A stretch of DNA of 64,000 nt, taken from contig JADJRC010000015.1 in assembly GCA_016712415.1 (NCBI GenBank), positions 62,001 to 126,000 of the forward strand, written 5' to 3'. Positions 30,788-39,672 of this stretch are shown in pieces. The translations under genes and the position numbers were made by a program. Positions within the stretch are counted from its first letter, which is position 1. The number at the start of each line of letters is the position of its first letter. The stretch comes from Lewinellaceae bacterium (lineage in GTDB: Bacteria; Bacteroidota; Bacteroidia; Chitinophagales; Saprospiraceae). Below the pieces are notes generated by a model. The model worked only from the letters and a program-made list of their open reading frames with translations. It did not search any database and was not told the DNA's origin.

Positions 30788-31861
30788 ATGCCGCAACATT
30801 TTCATCTCAACGACTATACTATTTATACCGGCGACTTGCGGGATACCTTCCCCGACTGGTTGCGCGAGCGTGGCTACGTCCAGGTTATATTGGTGACCGA
30901 CAAAAATACCCACCGGCATTGTCTGCCGGTTTTTCTGGAAAAAGCAGGACTTCCCGGTACCATCCCTGTCATCGAAATCCCGGCAGGCGAACAGCATAAA
31001 AACCTCGACACTTGCGGGCTTATCTGGCAGGGTATGCTCGATATACGGCTCGACCGAAAAGCGCTGGTCGTCAACCTCGGCGGCGGCGTGATCGGCGATA
31101 TGGGAGGCTTTTGTGCAGCCACCTGGAAACGCGGCGTCGATTATGTACAGGCGCCCACAACGCTGCTCGCTATGACAGACGCAGCGATTGGCGGCAAATT
31201 GGCTATTGATTTTCAAGGAATTAAAAACACAATAGGCGTATTCAGAAATCCCGCCGCCGTATTTGTCGATCCGGTATTTCTGCAAACCCTGGAAAAGCGG
31301 GAATTGCGCAGCGGCCTTGCCGAAGTGCTCAAACATGCACTGATCGGCGACCCGGAACTCTGGCGCCTTTGCACCGCAGGCTTTCAGGTACACGGGGGAA
31401 GCATCCACGGACTCGGAAGTCCGTGGTACCTGGAGGCTTCTATTGCTGTTAAGACGCGGATCGTGCAGGAAGACCCATATGAAAAGGGACTGCGCGCGCT
31501 GCTCAATTACGGCCACACTGTTGGTCACGCCCTGGAAAGTTATTTTCTTGAATCGGCAGAACCGCTCACGCACGGCGAGGCGGTTGCCATCGGCATGATC
31601 TGTGAAACATGGCTCGACGCACCGGAAAAAGCAATTGGGATCGCCGAAATGATTTTCCGCGTTTTCTCCCACCGGAGAATACCCGAATCTGCTTTTCCCG
31701 AATTGTGGAATTTGATGTTGCAGGACAAGAAAAATACTGCGGGACAAATCCGGATGGCTGTACCGGGGGAGGCGTCCTTTACCATGAGCATACTGGAACC
31801 AACCCCGGAAAAAATTAAGGACAGTTTTTTATTCTACAATAGTTTAACCCCCAACCCGTAG
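30788..31861 (+). CDS. aroB: 3-dehydroquinate synthase
   Basis: Converts DAHP to 3-dehydroquinate with NAD and a divalent metal, the second step of the shikimate pathway. The NAD-binding GGGVIGDMGGFCAATWKRG (residues 98-116), the substrate-site QAPTTLLAMTDAAIGGK and the metal ligands in RSGLAEVLKHALIGD, NYGHTVGHALE and THGEAVAIGM are all present. The length, 357 residues, is typical. It follows the histidine kinase by 37 bases on the same strand and precedes riboflavin synthase, so it may share a transcript. It supplies the next step after the DAHP synthase at 28277. Confidence 0.95.
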   Translation: MPQHFHLNDYTIYTGDLRDTFPDWLRERGYVQVILVTDKNTHRHCLPVFLEKAGLPGTIPVIEIPAGEQHKNLDTCGLIWQGMLDIRLDRKALVVNLGGGVIGDMGGFCAATWKRGVDYVQAPTTLLAMTDAAIGGKLAIDFQGIKNTIGVFRNPAAVFVDPVFLQTLEKRELRSGLAEVLKHALIGDPELWRLCTAGFQVHGGSIHGLGSPWYLEASIAVKTRIVQEDPYEKGLRALLNYGHTVGHALESYFLESAEPLTHGEAVAIGMICETWLDAPEKAIGIAEMIFRVFSHRRIPESAFPELWNLMLQDKKNTAGQIRMAVPGEASFTMSILEPTPEKIKDSFLFYNSLTPNP

Positions 31862-31894
31862 CCCCCAACCCACAACCCACAACCAATTATACTC

Positions 31895-32485
31895 ATGTTT
31901 ACCGGCATCATCGAAACCCTCGGCACTGTCCGCGCCATTGAAAAAGACCAGTCCAATGTGCATTTCACCATCGAAAGCCCCATTTCGGGCGAATTGAAGG
32001 TCGATCAGAGTGTGAGCCACAACGGCGCCTGTCTAACGGTCGTCGCTTTGGGTGAGGGATGGCACCGGGTAACGGCTGTGGAAGAAACCCTGCGCCGCAC
32101 CAATCTCGGGTTTTGGGAAACCGGCACGCCGGTCAACCTCGAACGTTGCCTGCCCATGGGTGGCCGGCTCGACGGCCACATGGTACAGGGGCATGTCGAT
32201 ACTGTGGCAACGTGTGAGGAGGTTTTGGAAACCGGCGGTTCCTGGCGTTTCACTTTTCGATATGCGCCCACACCCGATCACCTGCTGGTCGATAAGGGCT
32301 CCGTATGCGTCAACGGGGTGAGCCTGACCGTTGTGGAGCCACGCGACGACCTCTTTTCCGTAGCCATTATTCCGTACACCTGGGAACATACCAATTTCAA
32401 AAACCTGCGGGCAGGCGATGCTGTAAACATTGAATTTGATATAATCGGCAAATATATTTCCCGGTATCTTGCGCTATACAAATGA
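31895..32485 (+). CDS. ribE: Riboflavin synthase alpha chain
   Basis: Dismutates two 6,7-dimethyl-8-ribityllumazines into riboflavin. It has two homologous lumazine-binding domains: the N-terminal one opens MFTGIIETLGTVRAI and holds NGACLTV, and the second (MVQGHVDTVATCEEV) holds NGVSLTVVE, with a C-terminal trimerisation helix (GKYISRYLALYK). At 196 residues it has the usual length. It is separated from aroB by a 33-base spacer of C-rich low-complexity repeats, and no other riboflavin gene is near. Confidence 0.95.
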   Translation: MFTGIIETLGTVRAIEKDQSNVHFTIESPISGELKVDQSVSHNGACLTVVALGEGWHRVTAVEETLRRTNLGFWETGTPVNLERCLPMGGRLDGHMVQGHVDTVATCEEVLETGGSWRFTFRYAPTPDHLLVDKGSVCVNGVSLTVVEPRDDLFSVAIIPYTWEHTNFKNLRAGDAVNIEFDIIGKYISRYLALYK

Positions 32486-32498
32486 AAGCACCTGTTTC

Positions 32499-32594
32499 AT
32501 GCGCAAGGTATTTGCCTACAGGGGCACGGAGGTGGTGAGCACGCAATTTCAACTGGGCTTTACGCCTGATTTCGTGTACAGGATACAGTTTTAG
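32499..32594 (+). pseudogene. Possible C-terminal remnant of an outer-membrane barrel protein
   Basis: A 31-residue frame (MRKVFAYRGTEVVSTQFQLG, then FTPDFVYRIQF) whose end, alternating and closing in an aromatic residue, looks like the last strand of an outer-membrane barrel. No upstream barrel is present, since riboflavin synthase ends 14 bases before it. Its stop overlaps the end of amt. This could be chance; I rate it weakly. Confidence 0.25.
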
Positions 32595-33928
32595 GTGCCG
32601 TTTTCCTTCAAAAACGCCCGAATCCGTTCGTTCAGACTCGACATTCGTTCCCCATGCTGGCTTTCATCGAGGCCCAGGAGTTCATCCTGTTCGCTTACCC
32701 GAAGGGGCACTATGAAACTGGTTGCCTTCAGGATAATCCAGGAACCGCCGAAGGTAAACACACTCACGATGGCCAAAGCAAGCACATGGCTCATGAAGGT
32801 GGCTGTGCCGCCGTATATGAGGCCCACGTCTTTTGCAAAAACACCTGTCAGCAACATGCCCGTAATACCGCCGACGCCGTGGCAGGGGAATACGTCGAGT
32901 GTATCGTCGATGCCCGTTTTGTTGAAATAAAACAGCACGATATTACTTACAATGGCTGCCGCAAAACCGATAAACAGGCTCTGGCCGATGGTGACAAATC
33001 CGGCTGCGGGAGTTATGGCGACCAGGCCCACCACGGCGCCGATACAGGCGCCCATGGCCGAAGGTTTGCGGCCCATCAGGCCTTCATAAAACACCCATGT
33101 CATCATGGCGGAGGCGGAAGCAAAGTTGGTTGTGGCAAAGGCCAGCGCTGCCGTGGAGTTGGCGCCCAATGCGGAGCCGGCATTAAAGCCGAACCAGCCG
33201 AACCACAGCAACCCCGTGCCCAGAATAATATAGGGTATGTTGGCCGGACCATGGTGGTTGCCCGTTTGACGCGTTTTGCGGTGACCCAGTACCATAGCGC
33301 CGGCAATGGCCGCAAAGCCTGCGCTCATGTGTACCACCGTGCCACCCGCAAAGTCGAGCACACCCATCTTGCGCAAAAAACCTTCGGGATGCCAGGTCCA
33401 GTGCGCCAGCGGGGCGTAAATGAAGAGGGTAAACAGGCAAATAAATACGATATAGGCCGTAAACTTGATGCGCTCCGCAAAACTTCCGGTAATGAGTGCC
33501 GGCGTAATAATGGCGAATTTTAACTGGAACAGCGCGAACAAGAGGAAGGGTATGGTTGGCGACAGGTCGGGGTGCGGACCCAGGTGTACGCCCCGGAACA
33601 TAAAGTAGGTAGCCGGGCTCCCGATGAATCCACCGATGGAGTCGCCAAAGGCCAGGCTAAAACCAACGACGACCCACAAGAAACTCACGACACCCAGCGA
33701 AATGAAGCTCTGTAGCATGGTTGACACTACGTTGCGGAAACTTACCATGCCGCCGTAGAAAAACGACAGGCCGGGCGTCATCAGCAGCACCAGCCCGGCG
33801 GCGACCAGCATCCACGCCGTGTCGGCAGGATTTATGTCGCCTGCAGGAATTTCCGGCGCGGGGGTAAACAATGCAGCAATCGAAATTGCCGTCAGAAAGA
33901 GGAAGGCGATAAGCCATTTCTTGCGCAT
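32591..33928 (-). CDS. amt: Ammonium transporter Amt
   Basis: An 11-helix Amt/Rh/MEP channel of 445 residues that moves ammonium or ammonia into the cell. It has TPGLSFFYGGMVSFRN, the pore twin histidines in GGTVVHMSAGFAA and DVFPCHGVGGITG, and GTGLLWFGWFGFNAGSAL. I use the ATG at 33926-33928 (MRKKWLIAF), which begins a hydrophobic signal-like helix as in other Amt proteins; in-frame codons further upstream run into a terminator hairpin. No glnB/glnK gene is adjacent, which is unusual since the two are often paired. Confidence 0.95.
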   Translation of the reverse strand: MRKKWLIAFLFLTAISIAALFTPAPEIPAGDINPADTAWMLVAAGLVLLMTPGLSFFYGGMVSFRNVVSTMLQSFISLGVVSFLWVVVGFSLAFGDSIGGFIGSPATYFMFRGVHLGPHPDLSPTIPFLLFALFQLKFAIITPALITGSFAERIKFTAYIVFICLFTLFIYAPLAHWTWHPEGFLRKMGVLDFAGGTVVHMSAGFAAIAGAMVLGHRKTRQTGNHHGPANIPYIILGTGLLWFGWFGFNAGSALGANSTAALAFATTNFASASAMMTWVFYEGLMGRKPSAMGACIGAVVGLVAITPAAGFVTIGQSLFIGFAAAIVSNIVLFYFNKTGIDDTLDVFPCHGVGGITGMLLTGVFAKDVGLIYGGTATFMSHVLALAIVSVFTFGGSWIILKATSFIVPLRVSEQDELLGLDESQHGERMSSLNERIRAFLKENGT

Positions 33929-34040
33929 TTCAGATAAGTTTGGTTTTTCAAAAAAGAAATCAATCCCGGCGGGCATGGGGTGTCGCCGAATTTTACTGTC
34001 GTGAAAAAATGGAAAAAGCAGAAAAATTTGGTTCAGGCGC

Positions 34041-34089
34041 AAAAAACGCCGGTACACGCCACCAAAAATAGCGTATACCGGCGTTTTTT
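34041..34089 (-). terminator. Bidirectional-looking hairpin terminator between DUF4349 gene and amt
   Basis: AAAAAACGCCGGTA (34041-34054) pairs with TACCGGCGTTTTTT (34076-34089). It has A- and T-runs on both flanks, so it can terminate transcripts in either direction; here it would end the DUF4349 transcript, 49 bases past its stop. Confidence 0.75.
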
Positions 34090-34138
34090 TGCAGTTTTGA
34101 CACAACTTTTGAAAAGATATGCCACTGCCGGATTGATG

Positions 34139-35020
34139 TTATTTGCCGGGGCCGGGCTTTAAATTGCTCGACCCTGTGATGATCCGGAAGGCGAAAAAGG
34201 CTGCGCCAAGTGCCAGGCATAAACCGAGTGCCGCCATGAGGTAAAACTTGACGGTCCATTCGAAAGCGACTTTCAGGCGCTGCGCCAGACTGATTCGTGT
34301 CTCCTCGCCTTCATACATCGAAAACCGGATCGTGCAAAACTCGTTCTCCTCATCGTAATCGCCCAGTTGCACGCCCAGTTCCTGGAGTTGTCCCTCTATT
34401 TCCAGAATCCTGTTCTCCAATCCGATATATTCATCAATACGGCCGCTGCGGCGCTTCAGGTCGAGCAGGGAATTGCGTATTTTTTCCAGCGAGATGCGCT
34501 TTGCATTCAGTTGGAGGAATTCATTGGTCTTATCCGTTTTGGTGACCGAGCGGGCCATGATCCTGCCGATCTTTTGTATTTCCACATAAAAACTGTCGAA
34601 CTTTTCCGGCTGCACACCAATGATCAGGTTCAGGTTGCGCCGGCCCGCGTTGCCGGTATTTTGTTCATACTGAATCACGGCGTCGAACCCTTTCACGGTG
34701 CGCTTGAGGGCTGCCTCGTCTTCTGCAAACCGGCTGCTCTGCGAGCGCAGGGTTGCGATTTTTTCATACTTCTGTGTCAGTCCCGATCCGGCAGTCCCTT
34801 CCTGCGGGTGCGGGGTCGTCTTTATCTTTTCAGATGCGTAGTTTTTCCGCGAGATGGAATAGTCGTCGCTGCCGGGGCTGGCTATATTGACCACACCGTT
34901 TTCAAGGGCAATACCCGGGTGAAAATACCCGTATGTCAGCCTGCAGATGAAGAGCAGCACGAAAAGGCCGAGGCTCCAGCCCAGCATTTTTTCCCATTGG
35001 AAACCGGCAGATGATTTCAT
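34139..35020 (-). CDS. DUF4349 domain membrane protein
   Basis: 293 residues. A short cytoplasmic N-terminus and a transmembrane helix (about 12-31) are followed by the DUF4349 domain: YEKIATLRSQSSRFAEDEAA, an IGVQPEKFDSFYVEI strand, and a coiled coil (ILEIEGQLQELGVQLGDYDE) near residues 185-230. A second helix at about 255-280 and a short tail finish it. Family members are cell-envelope proteins of unknown role, with a periplasmic domain between two helices. It is a stand-alone gene with its own terminator. Confidence 0.85.
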   Translation of the reverse strand: MKSSAGFQWEKMLGWSLGLFVLLFICRLTYGYFHPGIALENGVVNIASPGSDDYSISRKNYASEKIKTTPHPQEGTAGSGLTQKYEKIATLRSQSSRFAEDEAALKRTVKGFDAVIQYEQNTGNAGRRNLNLIIGVQPEKFDSFYVEIQKIGRIMARSVTKTDKTNEFLQLNAKRISLEKIRNSLLDLKRRSGRIDEYIGLENRILEIEGQLQELGVQLGDYDEENEFCTIRFSMYEGEETRISLAQRLKVAFEWTVKFYLMAALGLCLALGAAFFAFRIITGSSNLKPGPGK

Positions 35021-35090
35021 AGCAAATTAAAATATTTTAGCAATATGTTTGAAAATAAAAATAACACACAAAAGACTGACTTAAAGCCGA

Positions 35091-35825
35091 TTATCTTTTT
35101 TCAAACAACCACCATGCCGGCCTGCGCCGGACAATTTTGTAATTACTCGAAATGTATTGCCTGATGTGGCCAACGGCTTCGTCCGGATCGTCGGTGAACA
35201 ACAACAGGTCCATGTCTTCCGGTGAAATGGTCCCCTGTTCCGCCATGAAGTGCAGAAAGTCGCGCAGGGGTTGGTAGAACTGCGTGCCCATGACAACAAT
35301 AGGAAAGTTCTCGATCTTTTTCGTTTGCACCAGGGTCAGCGTTTCAAAAAACTCGTCCATCGTACCGAATCCGCCCGGAAAGATCACAAAGGCAAAAGAG
35401 TATTTGACCAGCAACACCTTTCTGACAAAGAAGTAGCGGAACAGCACAAATTTGTCGAGATAGGGGTTCTCTTTTTGTTCGTGCGGCAGTACAATATTGC
35501 AGCCGACCGATAGCCCCCGGGCTTCGCGCGCACCGCGGTTGGCGGCTTCCATAATCCCGGGTCCGCCGCCTGTCATGATAGCCATACCCAGCTCGTCGGC
35601 AATACGCCGGCTTACATTGCGGGCCGCTTCATAATGCGGGTGTCCTTCCTTGAATCGCGCAGAGCCGAAAATGGTCACGCAAGGACCGATAAAGTGTAAT
35701 TTTCGGAAACCCTGAAGGAACTCCCAGAATACCCTGATTGCAAAAGACAATTCAAAACTTCGGGTCTTGGGGCCTTCCAGGAAGCTGGGCTCGTGGGGAT
35801 CGATAAGTGGTTTTGATTTAGCCAT
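35091..35825 (-). CDS. LOG-family protein (TIGR00730, lysine decarboxylase-like)
   Basis: 244 residues with a Rossmann-like fold. GGGPGIMEAANRGA and PGGFGTMDEFFETL are the two signatures of the LOG family. LOG enzymes are phosphoribohydrolases that free bases from nucleoside 5'-monophosphates (cytokinin activation in plants, possibly nucleotide salvage in bacteria); the old name lysine decarboxylase is not supported. The protein is intact and slightly longer than the core family because of an N-terminal extension. It is divergent from obgE. Confidence 0.88.
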   Translation of the reverse strand: MAKSKPLIDPHEPSFLEGPKTRSFELSFAIRVFWEFLQGFRKLHFIGPCVTIFGSARFKEGHPHYEAARNVSRRIADELGMAIMTGGGPGIMEAANRGAREARGLSVGCNIVLPHEQKENPYLDKFVLFRYFFVRKVLLVKYSFAFVIFPGGFGTMDEFFETLTLVQTKKIENFPIVVMGTQFYQPLRDFLHFMAEQGTISPEDMDLLLFTDDPDEAVGHIRQYISSNYKIVRRRPAWWLFEKR

Positions 35826-35990
35826 AGTGTTGTTTTAGCCGGGTCGATCAGTCAAATAAAGATTGAAATGTAAATGAAGGGATCAATACACGAACATTCG
35901 AATTTTTTCTGCGAATATCCACCAAAAAATGTTTTGCGGAAGCCAGGAGGCTCGATTGATGCCGGTCGGCGGGATTCGCTGAAGTAAACG

Positions 35991-35998
35991 TACCTTTG
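35991..35998 (+). promoter_or_regulatory. Candidate -7 element (TACCTTTG) for obgE
   Basis: Exact TAnnTTTG match 38 bases before the obgE ATG. No well-spaced -33 element is seen. Confidence 0.45.
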
Positions 35999-36036
35999 CG
36001 GCCCCATTGACTCTTTATTGATTCTATACACCGTTT

Positions 36037-37032
36037 ATGGCCGAAAACTTTGTTGATTACGTCAAGATAATGTTTCGCTCCGGAAAAGGAGGCGCAGGCA
36101 GTGTGCATTTTTACCGCGGCCCGGCGATGCCCAAAGGAGGCCCTGACGGCGGCGACGGCGGTCGTGGCGGGCACATCATCCTGAAGGCCGATCCACAGGA
36201 ATGGACATTGCTTTCGTTGAAATATACCAAACACATCTATGCCGAGGATGGGCAGAGCGGGCGCGGCGGACTCAAAACGGGGTCGGACGGGAACGATGTG
36301 ATCGTGAAAGTACCCCTGGGAACGGTGGCACGCGATGCCGAAACGGGCGAGTTCCTGATGGAGATCACCGAGAAAGGCGAAGAAAAAATACTGCTGCCGG
36401 GCGGCAGAGGTGGTAAAGGCAACAACTTTTTTAAATCGTCCACCCACCAAACACCCCGTTATGCCCAGCCCGGCGAACCCAAAATTGAAAGGTGGGTTAT
36501 TTTGGAACTCAAGGTATTGGCCGATGTGGGCCTTGTCGGTTTCCCCAATGCGGGCAAGAGCACGTTGCTCAGCGCTGTAACAGCGGCCAAACCCAAAATC
36601 GGCGATTACCCCTTTACCACGCTGGTACCGCAACTAGGCATCGTCAAAGTGCGGGAGGGCCAGACGTTTATCATGGCCGATATCCCGGGCATCATAGAGG
36701 GCGCCCATGAGGGCCGCGGACTGGGCCACCGTTTTCTTCGGCACATCGAACGCAACAGCGTCCTGTTGTTCACTATTCCTGCCGATACCGAACGCGTCAT
36801 CAGGGAGGAATACGCCATATTGACCAAAGAGCTGGAAGAATTCAACCCCGACCTGCTAGACAAACCGCGCCTGCTTGCAGTCACCAAGAGCGATCTCATC
36901 GACGATGATCTTGAAAAAATGCTTCGGGAAACACTGCCTTCCGATGTGGAAGTGGTATTTATTTCAGCGCTGACGAACAAAAACCTCCAGCAATTGAAGG
37001 ATGTCTTGTGGAAGATGTTGAACGTTGAATAA
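36037..37032 (+). CDS. obgE: GTPase Obg/CgtA
   Basis: An essential ribosome-associated GTPase. Residues 1-158 are the glycine-rich Obg fold (FRSGKGGAGSVHFYRG, KGGPDGGDGGRGGH, LLPGGRGGKGN). The G domain follows with G1 GFPNAGKST, G2 in YPFTTLVP, G3 DIPGIIEGAHEGRGLG, G4 TKSD and G5 SAL. The length of 331 is normal; it lacks the variable C-terminal OCT domain, as many Bacteroidota members do. It is a single gene; a heptamer repeat lies directly after it. Confidence 0.96.
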   Translation: MAENFVDYVKIMFRSGKGGAGSVHFYRGPAMPKGGPDGGDGGRGGHIILKADPQEWTLLSLKYTKHIYAEDGQSGRGGLKTGSDGNDVIVKVPLGTVARDAETGEFLMEITEKGEEKILLPGGRGGKGNNFFKSSTHQTPRYAQPGEPKIERWVILELKVLADVGLVGFPNAGKSTLLSAVTAAKPKIGDYPFTTLVPQLGIVKVREGQTFIMADIPGIIEGAHEGRGLGHRFLRHIERNSVLLFTIPADTERVIREEYAILTKELEEFNPDLLDKPRLLAVTKSDLIDDDLEKMLRETLPSDVEVVFISALTNKNLQQLKDVLWKMLNVE

Positions 37033-37036
37033 TCGA

Positions 37037-37075
37037 ATTCATCATTCATCATTCATCATTCATCATCATTCACCA
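37037..37075 (+). repeat. ATTCATC microsatellite between obgE and the HAD gene
   Basis: Four or five head-to-tail copies of the heptamer ATTCATC, with an ATC insertion near the end, fill the gap between the convergent obgE and HAD genes. Confidence 0.8.
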
Positions 37076-37078
37076 TTA

Positions 37079-37744
37079 CTACAACGCCCCATATTTTTCC
37101 AACAAAGCTCCCAACGCTTTTGCGTCTGAGGCGATATGATCGGCTCCGCAGTCGAGCAAGTGCGTTTCATGGCCGTCGTGAATGTGGGCTGCCCCAAGAA
37201 AACCCACTACCCGGAGCCCGGCTTTTTTGGCGGCAGTGACGCCGGTCGGACTGTCTTCCACCACAATAACATCAATGGGGTCGAGTTGAAGTTGCCGCAT
37301 GGCGTATTCGAACACGTCGGGATGTGGTTTGGGGCGTTCGACATGTTCGGCGGAGAAAATATGTCCGTCAAGCGCATCATGCAGGCGTACGTGTTGCAGA
37401 CAACGTTCTACGTGGCGCACGCTGCCGTTCGACACCATGCTTTTGGGTATCTTCAGGTTGCGAAAAATAGCGGGCATTCCGTCGATAGCGCGCAAGTCGC
37501 GCTCAAAACCTTCGATATGTAATACCCGCAGGCGATCAAAATAATCGTCGGGAATCCGAATATCATATTCGCGGCTGATGATGTCGATGATATCGCGCTC
37601 CAACAGGCCGGGAAAACGACTGCTGTATTCCTGCTCGGTCATTTGAAAACCGTAACTCCCGAGCAGTTGCAGGGTTGAGCGTACCGCGATGATCTCGGAA
37701 TCGACAATGGTTCCGTCATTATCAAAAAGGACGTGTTTCAGCAT
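37079..37744 (-). CDS. HAD-superfamily phosphatase (beta-phosphoglucomutase/YcjU-like)
   Basis: 221 residues. Motif I is FDNDGTIVDSE, with the nucleophile Asp8 and the acid/base Asp10. Motif II is SMVSNGS, motif III includes KPHPDVF and motif IV is VVEDSPTGVTAAKKAG. A helical cap domain lies between residues 15 and 85 (subclass IA). Such enzymes dephosphorylate small sugar or nucleotide phosphates or act as phosphoglucomutases; the substrate cannot be read from sequence. A -7-like element (TACTTTTG on the minus strand, 37749-37756) ends only 5 bases before the ATG, suggesting an almost leaderless message. Confidence 0.9.
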   Translation of the reverse strand: MLKHVLFDNDGTIVDSEIIAVRSTLQLLGSYGFQMTEQEYSSRFPGLLERDIIDIISREYDIRIPDDYFDRLRVLHIEGFERDLRAIDGMPAIFRNLKIPKSMVSNGSVRHVERCLQHVRLHDALDGHIFSAEHVERPKPHPDVFEYAMRQLQLDPIDVIVVEDSPTGVTAAKKAGLRVVGFLGAAHIHDGHETHLLDCGADHIASDAKALGALLEKYGAL

Positions 37745-37767
37745 GGCGCAAAAGTAAGAGATTCCAG

Positions 37768-37796
37768 ACCTTATAGGTTTTCAAAACCTATAAGGT
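37768..37796. repeat. 29-bp near-perfect palindrome (REP-like element)
   Basis: ACCTTATAGGTTTT (37768-37781), one C, then AAAACCTATAAGGT (37783-37796): a 14-bp perfect inverted repeat with a single-base centre. It lies 9 bases beyond the stop of the T9SS gene and 23 bases upstream of the HAD gene. It has no terminator T-run and looks like a dispersed extragenic palindrome. Confidence 0.7.
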
Positions 37797-37804
37797 ACTC
37801 TGAC

Positions 37805-39070
37805 TTACTGCTTGCGGAAATATTTCGTCAGAGCCTCATTTCCGGAAAACAGGACAAACGCATACATGCCTTCCGGCAGTGTAGCAAGGTCCACCTCGTG
37901 TCGAAGGGCTTCCTCCCGCACGGCGCCCGACAAGACGAGCCGCCCCGATTGATCGAATATTTGCCAGGCGGCATCGGCGTCCAGTGGCGCCAAAAGGTGC
38001 AGCGTGAGTATATCCGTAGCAGGGGAAGGGTACAGCCGTATGCCGGCATCCTTTCCTGCAGCGGCCGTGACGACCGGGCTGTACGAGTATGTACCGTCGA
38101 AATCGACCTGCCTGAGCCGGTAATAATTGACGCCACCGACCGGCTGCCCATCGGTATACTCATAGCTGCCGGGCAGGAAAGAGGTGCCTGCGCCGGCCAC
38201 GCGCCCGATTTCCGCAAATTGGCGCCCGTCGCTGCTGCGCTCGATGGAAAAATAATCGTTATCGGTTTCGGTGGCAGTGCGCCAGAACAGACCGACGGAA
38301 GCGGAACCCGCCTGCGCCCGGAACGAAAGCAGCGTAACAGGCAGTGCGGAAAACTCGCTGATCAGGATATTGTCGAGGGTAATAGTCCCTGTTCCCGCGG
38401 AAAAAATAAATTTAAACTCATTCAGGCTCACTCCCGCTCCGGCCGCATTGGCGTTCATGTCGTTGAAAACGAGCGTGTTATTCACCCAAACATCAATTTT
38501 GTCATTGGCAACGCTGGTGGTGCTGCCGTCAGGGCCGGAGTAGTTGGCTGAAGCGCCGGAGTTATTGCTGAACAGGGTAATGTGGTTTTCACCATTGAAT
38601 GTACTGCTATTGACGCTGCCGTTGATATTACGGACCTGAAACCCGCCTCCGCTGACCAGGTTGATCCCGATTTTGGTATGGAACGTGGCACCGGCATCAC
38701 CGGCGGTGATGTTGGAGCTGAAGCCGTCGCCAAAATATAATTGTGCAGCAGTTGTCTGGTTGGCAGTTGCCGCAGGCACCTCCAGGTCAAATTCCGCCTT
38801 CATCAACACCGGGGTATTGCTAAAGTCGGTATTTCGGATTGCACCGCCGGCATTGGCGCTCGTTCGTACAAATTCGAGCCGCCCTGCGTTGATGGAGACC
38901 GTTACGCCGCCGCCCGAGGCGGCCAAAACGTCGAACTGAGCGTTGTTCGGCGGCGCCCCCACATAGTCGGAAAGTACGGTAGAGGAATTAAAATCCTGTG
39001 CAAATATCTGACTATGTGCAGCATATGGCAGGAAGGCGCAAAGGATTACAATACCGTACAGGTGCTTCAT
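37805..39070 (-). CDS. Secreted protein with lectin-like domain and T9SS type A sorting domain
   Basis: 421 residues, intact. Signal peptide (MKHLYGIVILCAFLPYAAHS), then a beta-rich domain of about 230 residues with jelly-roll character (FDLEVPAATANQTTAAQLYF; KIDVWVNNTLVFNDM; GTITLDNILIS), reminiscent of LamG-like lectin or glycan-binding folds but without a motif I can name. The C-terminal third is the Bacteroidota sorting module: LPVTLLSFRAQ, FSIERSSDGRQFAEIGRV, NYYRLRQVDFDG, LYPSPATDILTLHL and a final KYFRKQ. It is exported by the type IX system to the cell surface or medium. Confidence 0.85.
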   Translation of the reverse strand: MKHLYGIVILCAFLPYAAHSQIFAQDFNSSTVLSDYVGAPPNNAQFDVLAASGGGVTVSINAGRLEFVRTSANAGGAIRNTDFSNTPVLMKAEFDLEVPAATANQTTAAQLYFGDGFSSNITAGDAGATFHTKIGINLVSGGGFQVRNINGSVNSSTFNGENHITLFSNNSGASANYSGPDGSTTSVANDKIDVWVNNTLVFNDMNANAAGAGVSLNEFKFIFSAGTGTITLDNILISEFSALPVTLLSFRAQAGSASVGLFWRTATETDNDYFSIERSSDGRQFAEIGRVAGAGTSFLPGSYEYTDGQPVGGVNYYRLRQVDFDGTYSYSPVVTAAAGKDAGIRLYPSPATDILTLHLLAPLDADAAWQIFDQSGRLVLSGAVREEALRHEVDLATLPEGMYAFVLFSGNEALTKYFRKQ

Positions 39071-39215
39071 GGTAAAAAAAGTTTGGTGCAGGTTTTTTAT
39101 AAAAAGGCAAATGAACCAACAAATCTACTGCTGCGCCGCACATGTTGTTTGGGGGTGGTCGTTACTTTTTTGTAAATAACGAAATGTGGGTAGACACGGA
39201 TCGCTTGTCATCGGG

Positions 39216-39635
39216 TTACCTGCTCCATACCAGGATAAACGAGAGGAGGAAACACACAGCCGCAAGGGCAATTCCCCGTAATGGAATACTAAACCAGTAT
39301 CGTTTTGCCAGAAACAGGTAAAAGGCCATTGTCGAAACATCCAGCAATTGCAGCGGCAGGGAGTTGTGCAACACGTCAAAATGTTCAACGGCAAGTATGA
39401 TGTTAACCAGGCCGATGAACATCGCTCCCGAACTATGGCTGGCATTAAACCCGACCCAGGCGTTCCACATGGTGGTTTGCCGGGTCAATACCGGGACATC
39501 TGCCTTCATGCGTTCAACGGTTTCCGACTGCCTGGCCAGAAACTTGTCGCTGAAAAAGGTGTACACCAGGTGTATGGTACCCAGCACCAGGAATATCGCG
39601 CTGCCGGTAATAATCAGGTATTGTTCAGGTGTCAT
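39216..39635 (-). CDS. Small four-helix membrane protein of unknown function
   Basis: 139 residues with four predicted transmembrane helices (about 5-25, 60-83, 92-110 and 117-136) and a polar loop carrying FLARQSETVERMKAD. The stretch TTMWNAWVGFNASHSSGAMF between helices 1 and 2 looks conserved in type. I believe similar proteins occur in Bacteroidota and Leptospira, but I assign no function. It is a single gene, 35 bases downstream of the sugar dehydrogenase start region's opposite end on the same strand, so it may be read through from it. Confidence 0.7.
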   Translation of the reverse strand: MTPEQYLIITGSAIFLVLGTIHLVYTFFSDKFLARQSETVERMKADVPVLTRQTTMWNAWVGFNASHSSGAMFIGLVNIILAVEHFDVLHNSLPLQLLDVSTMAFYLFLAKRYWFSIPLRGIALAAVCFLLSFILVWSR

Positions 39636-39672
39636 TTGATTTGCATTTTATGCCGGAATGCTGCCGCACCAA

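Noticed and set aside
37079..37744. Named beta-phosphoglucomutase (pgmB)
   Set aside because: HAD motifs are clear but nothing fixes the substrate and no maltose or trehalose genes are near.
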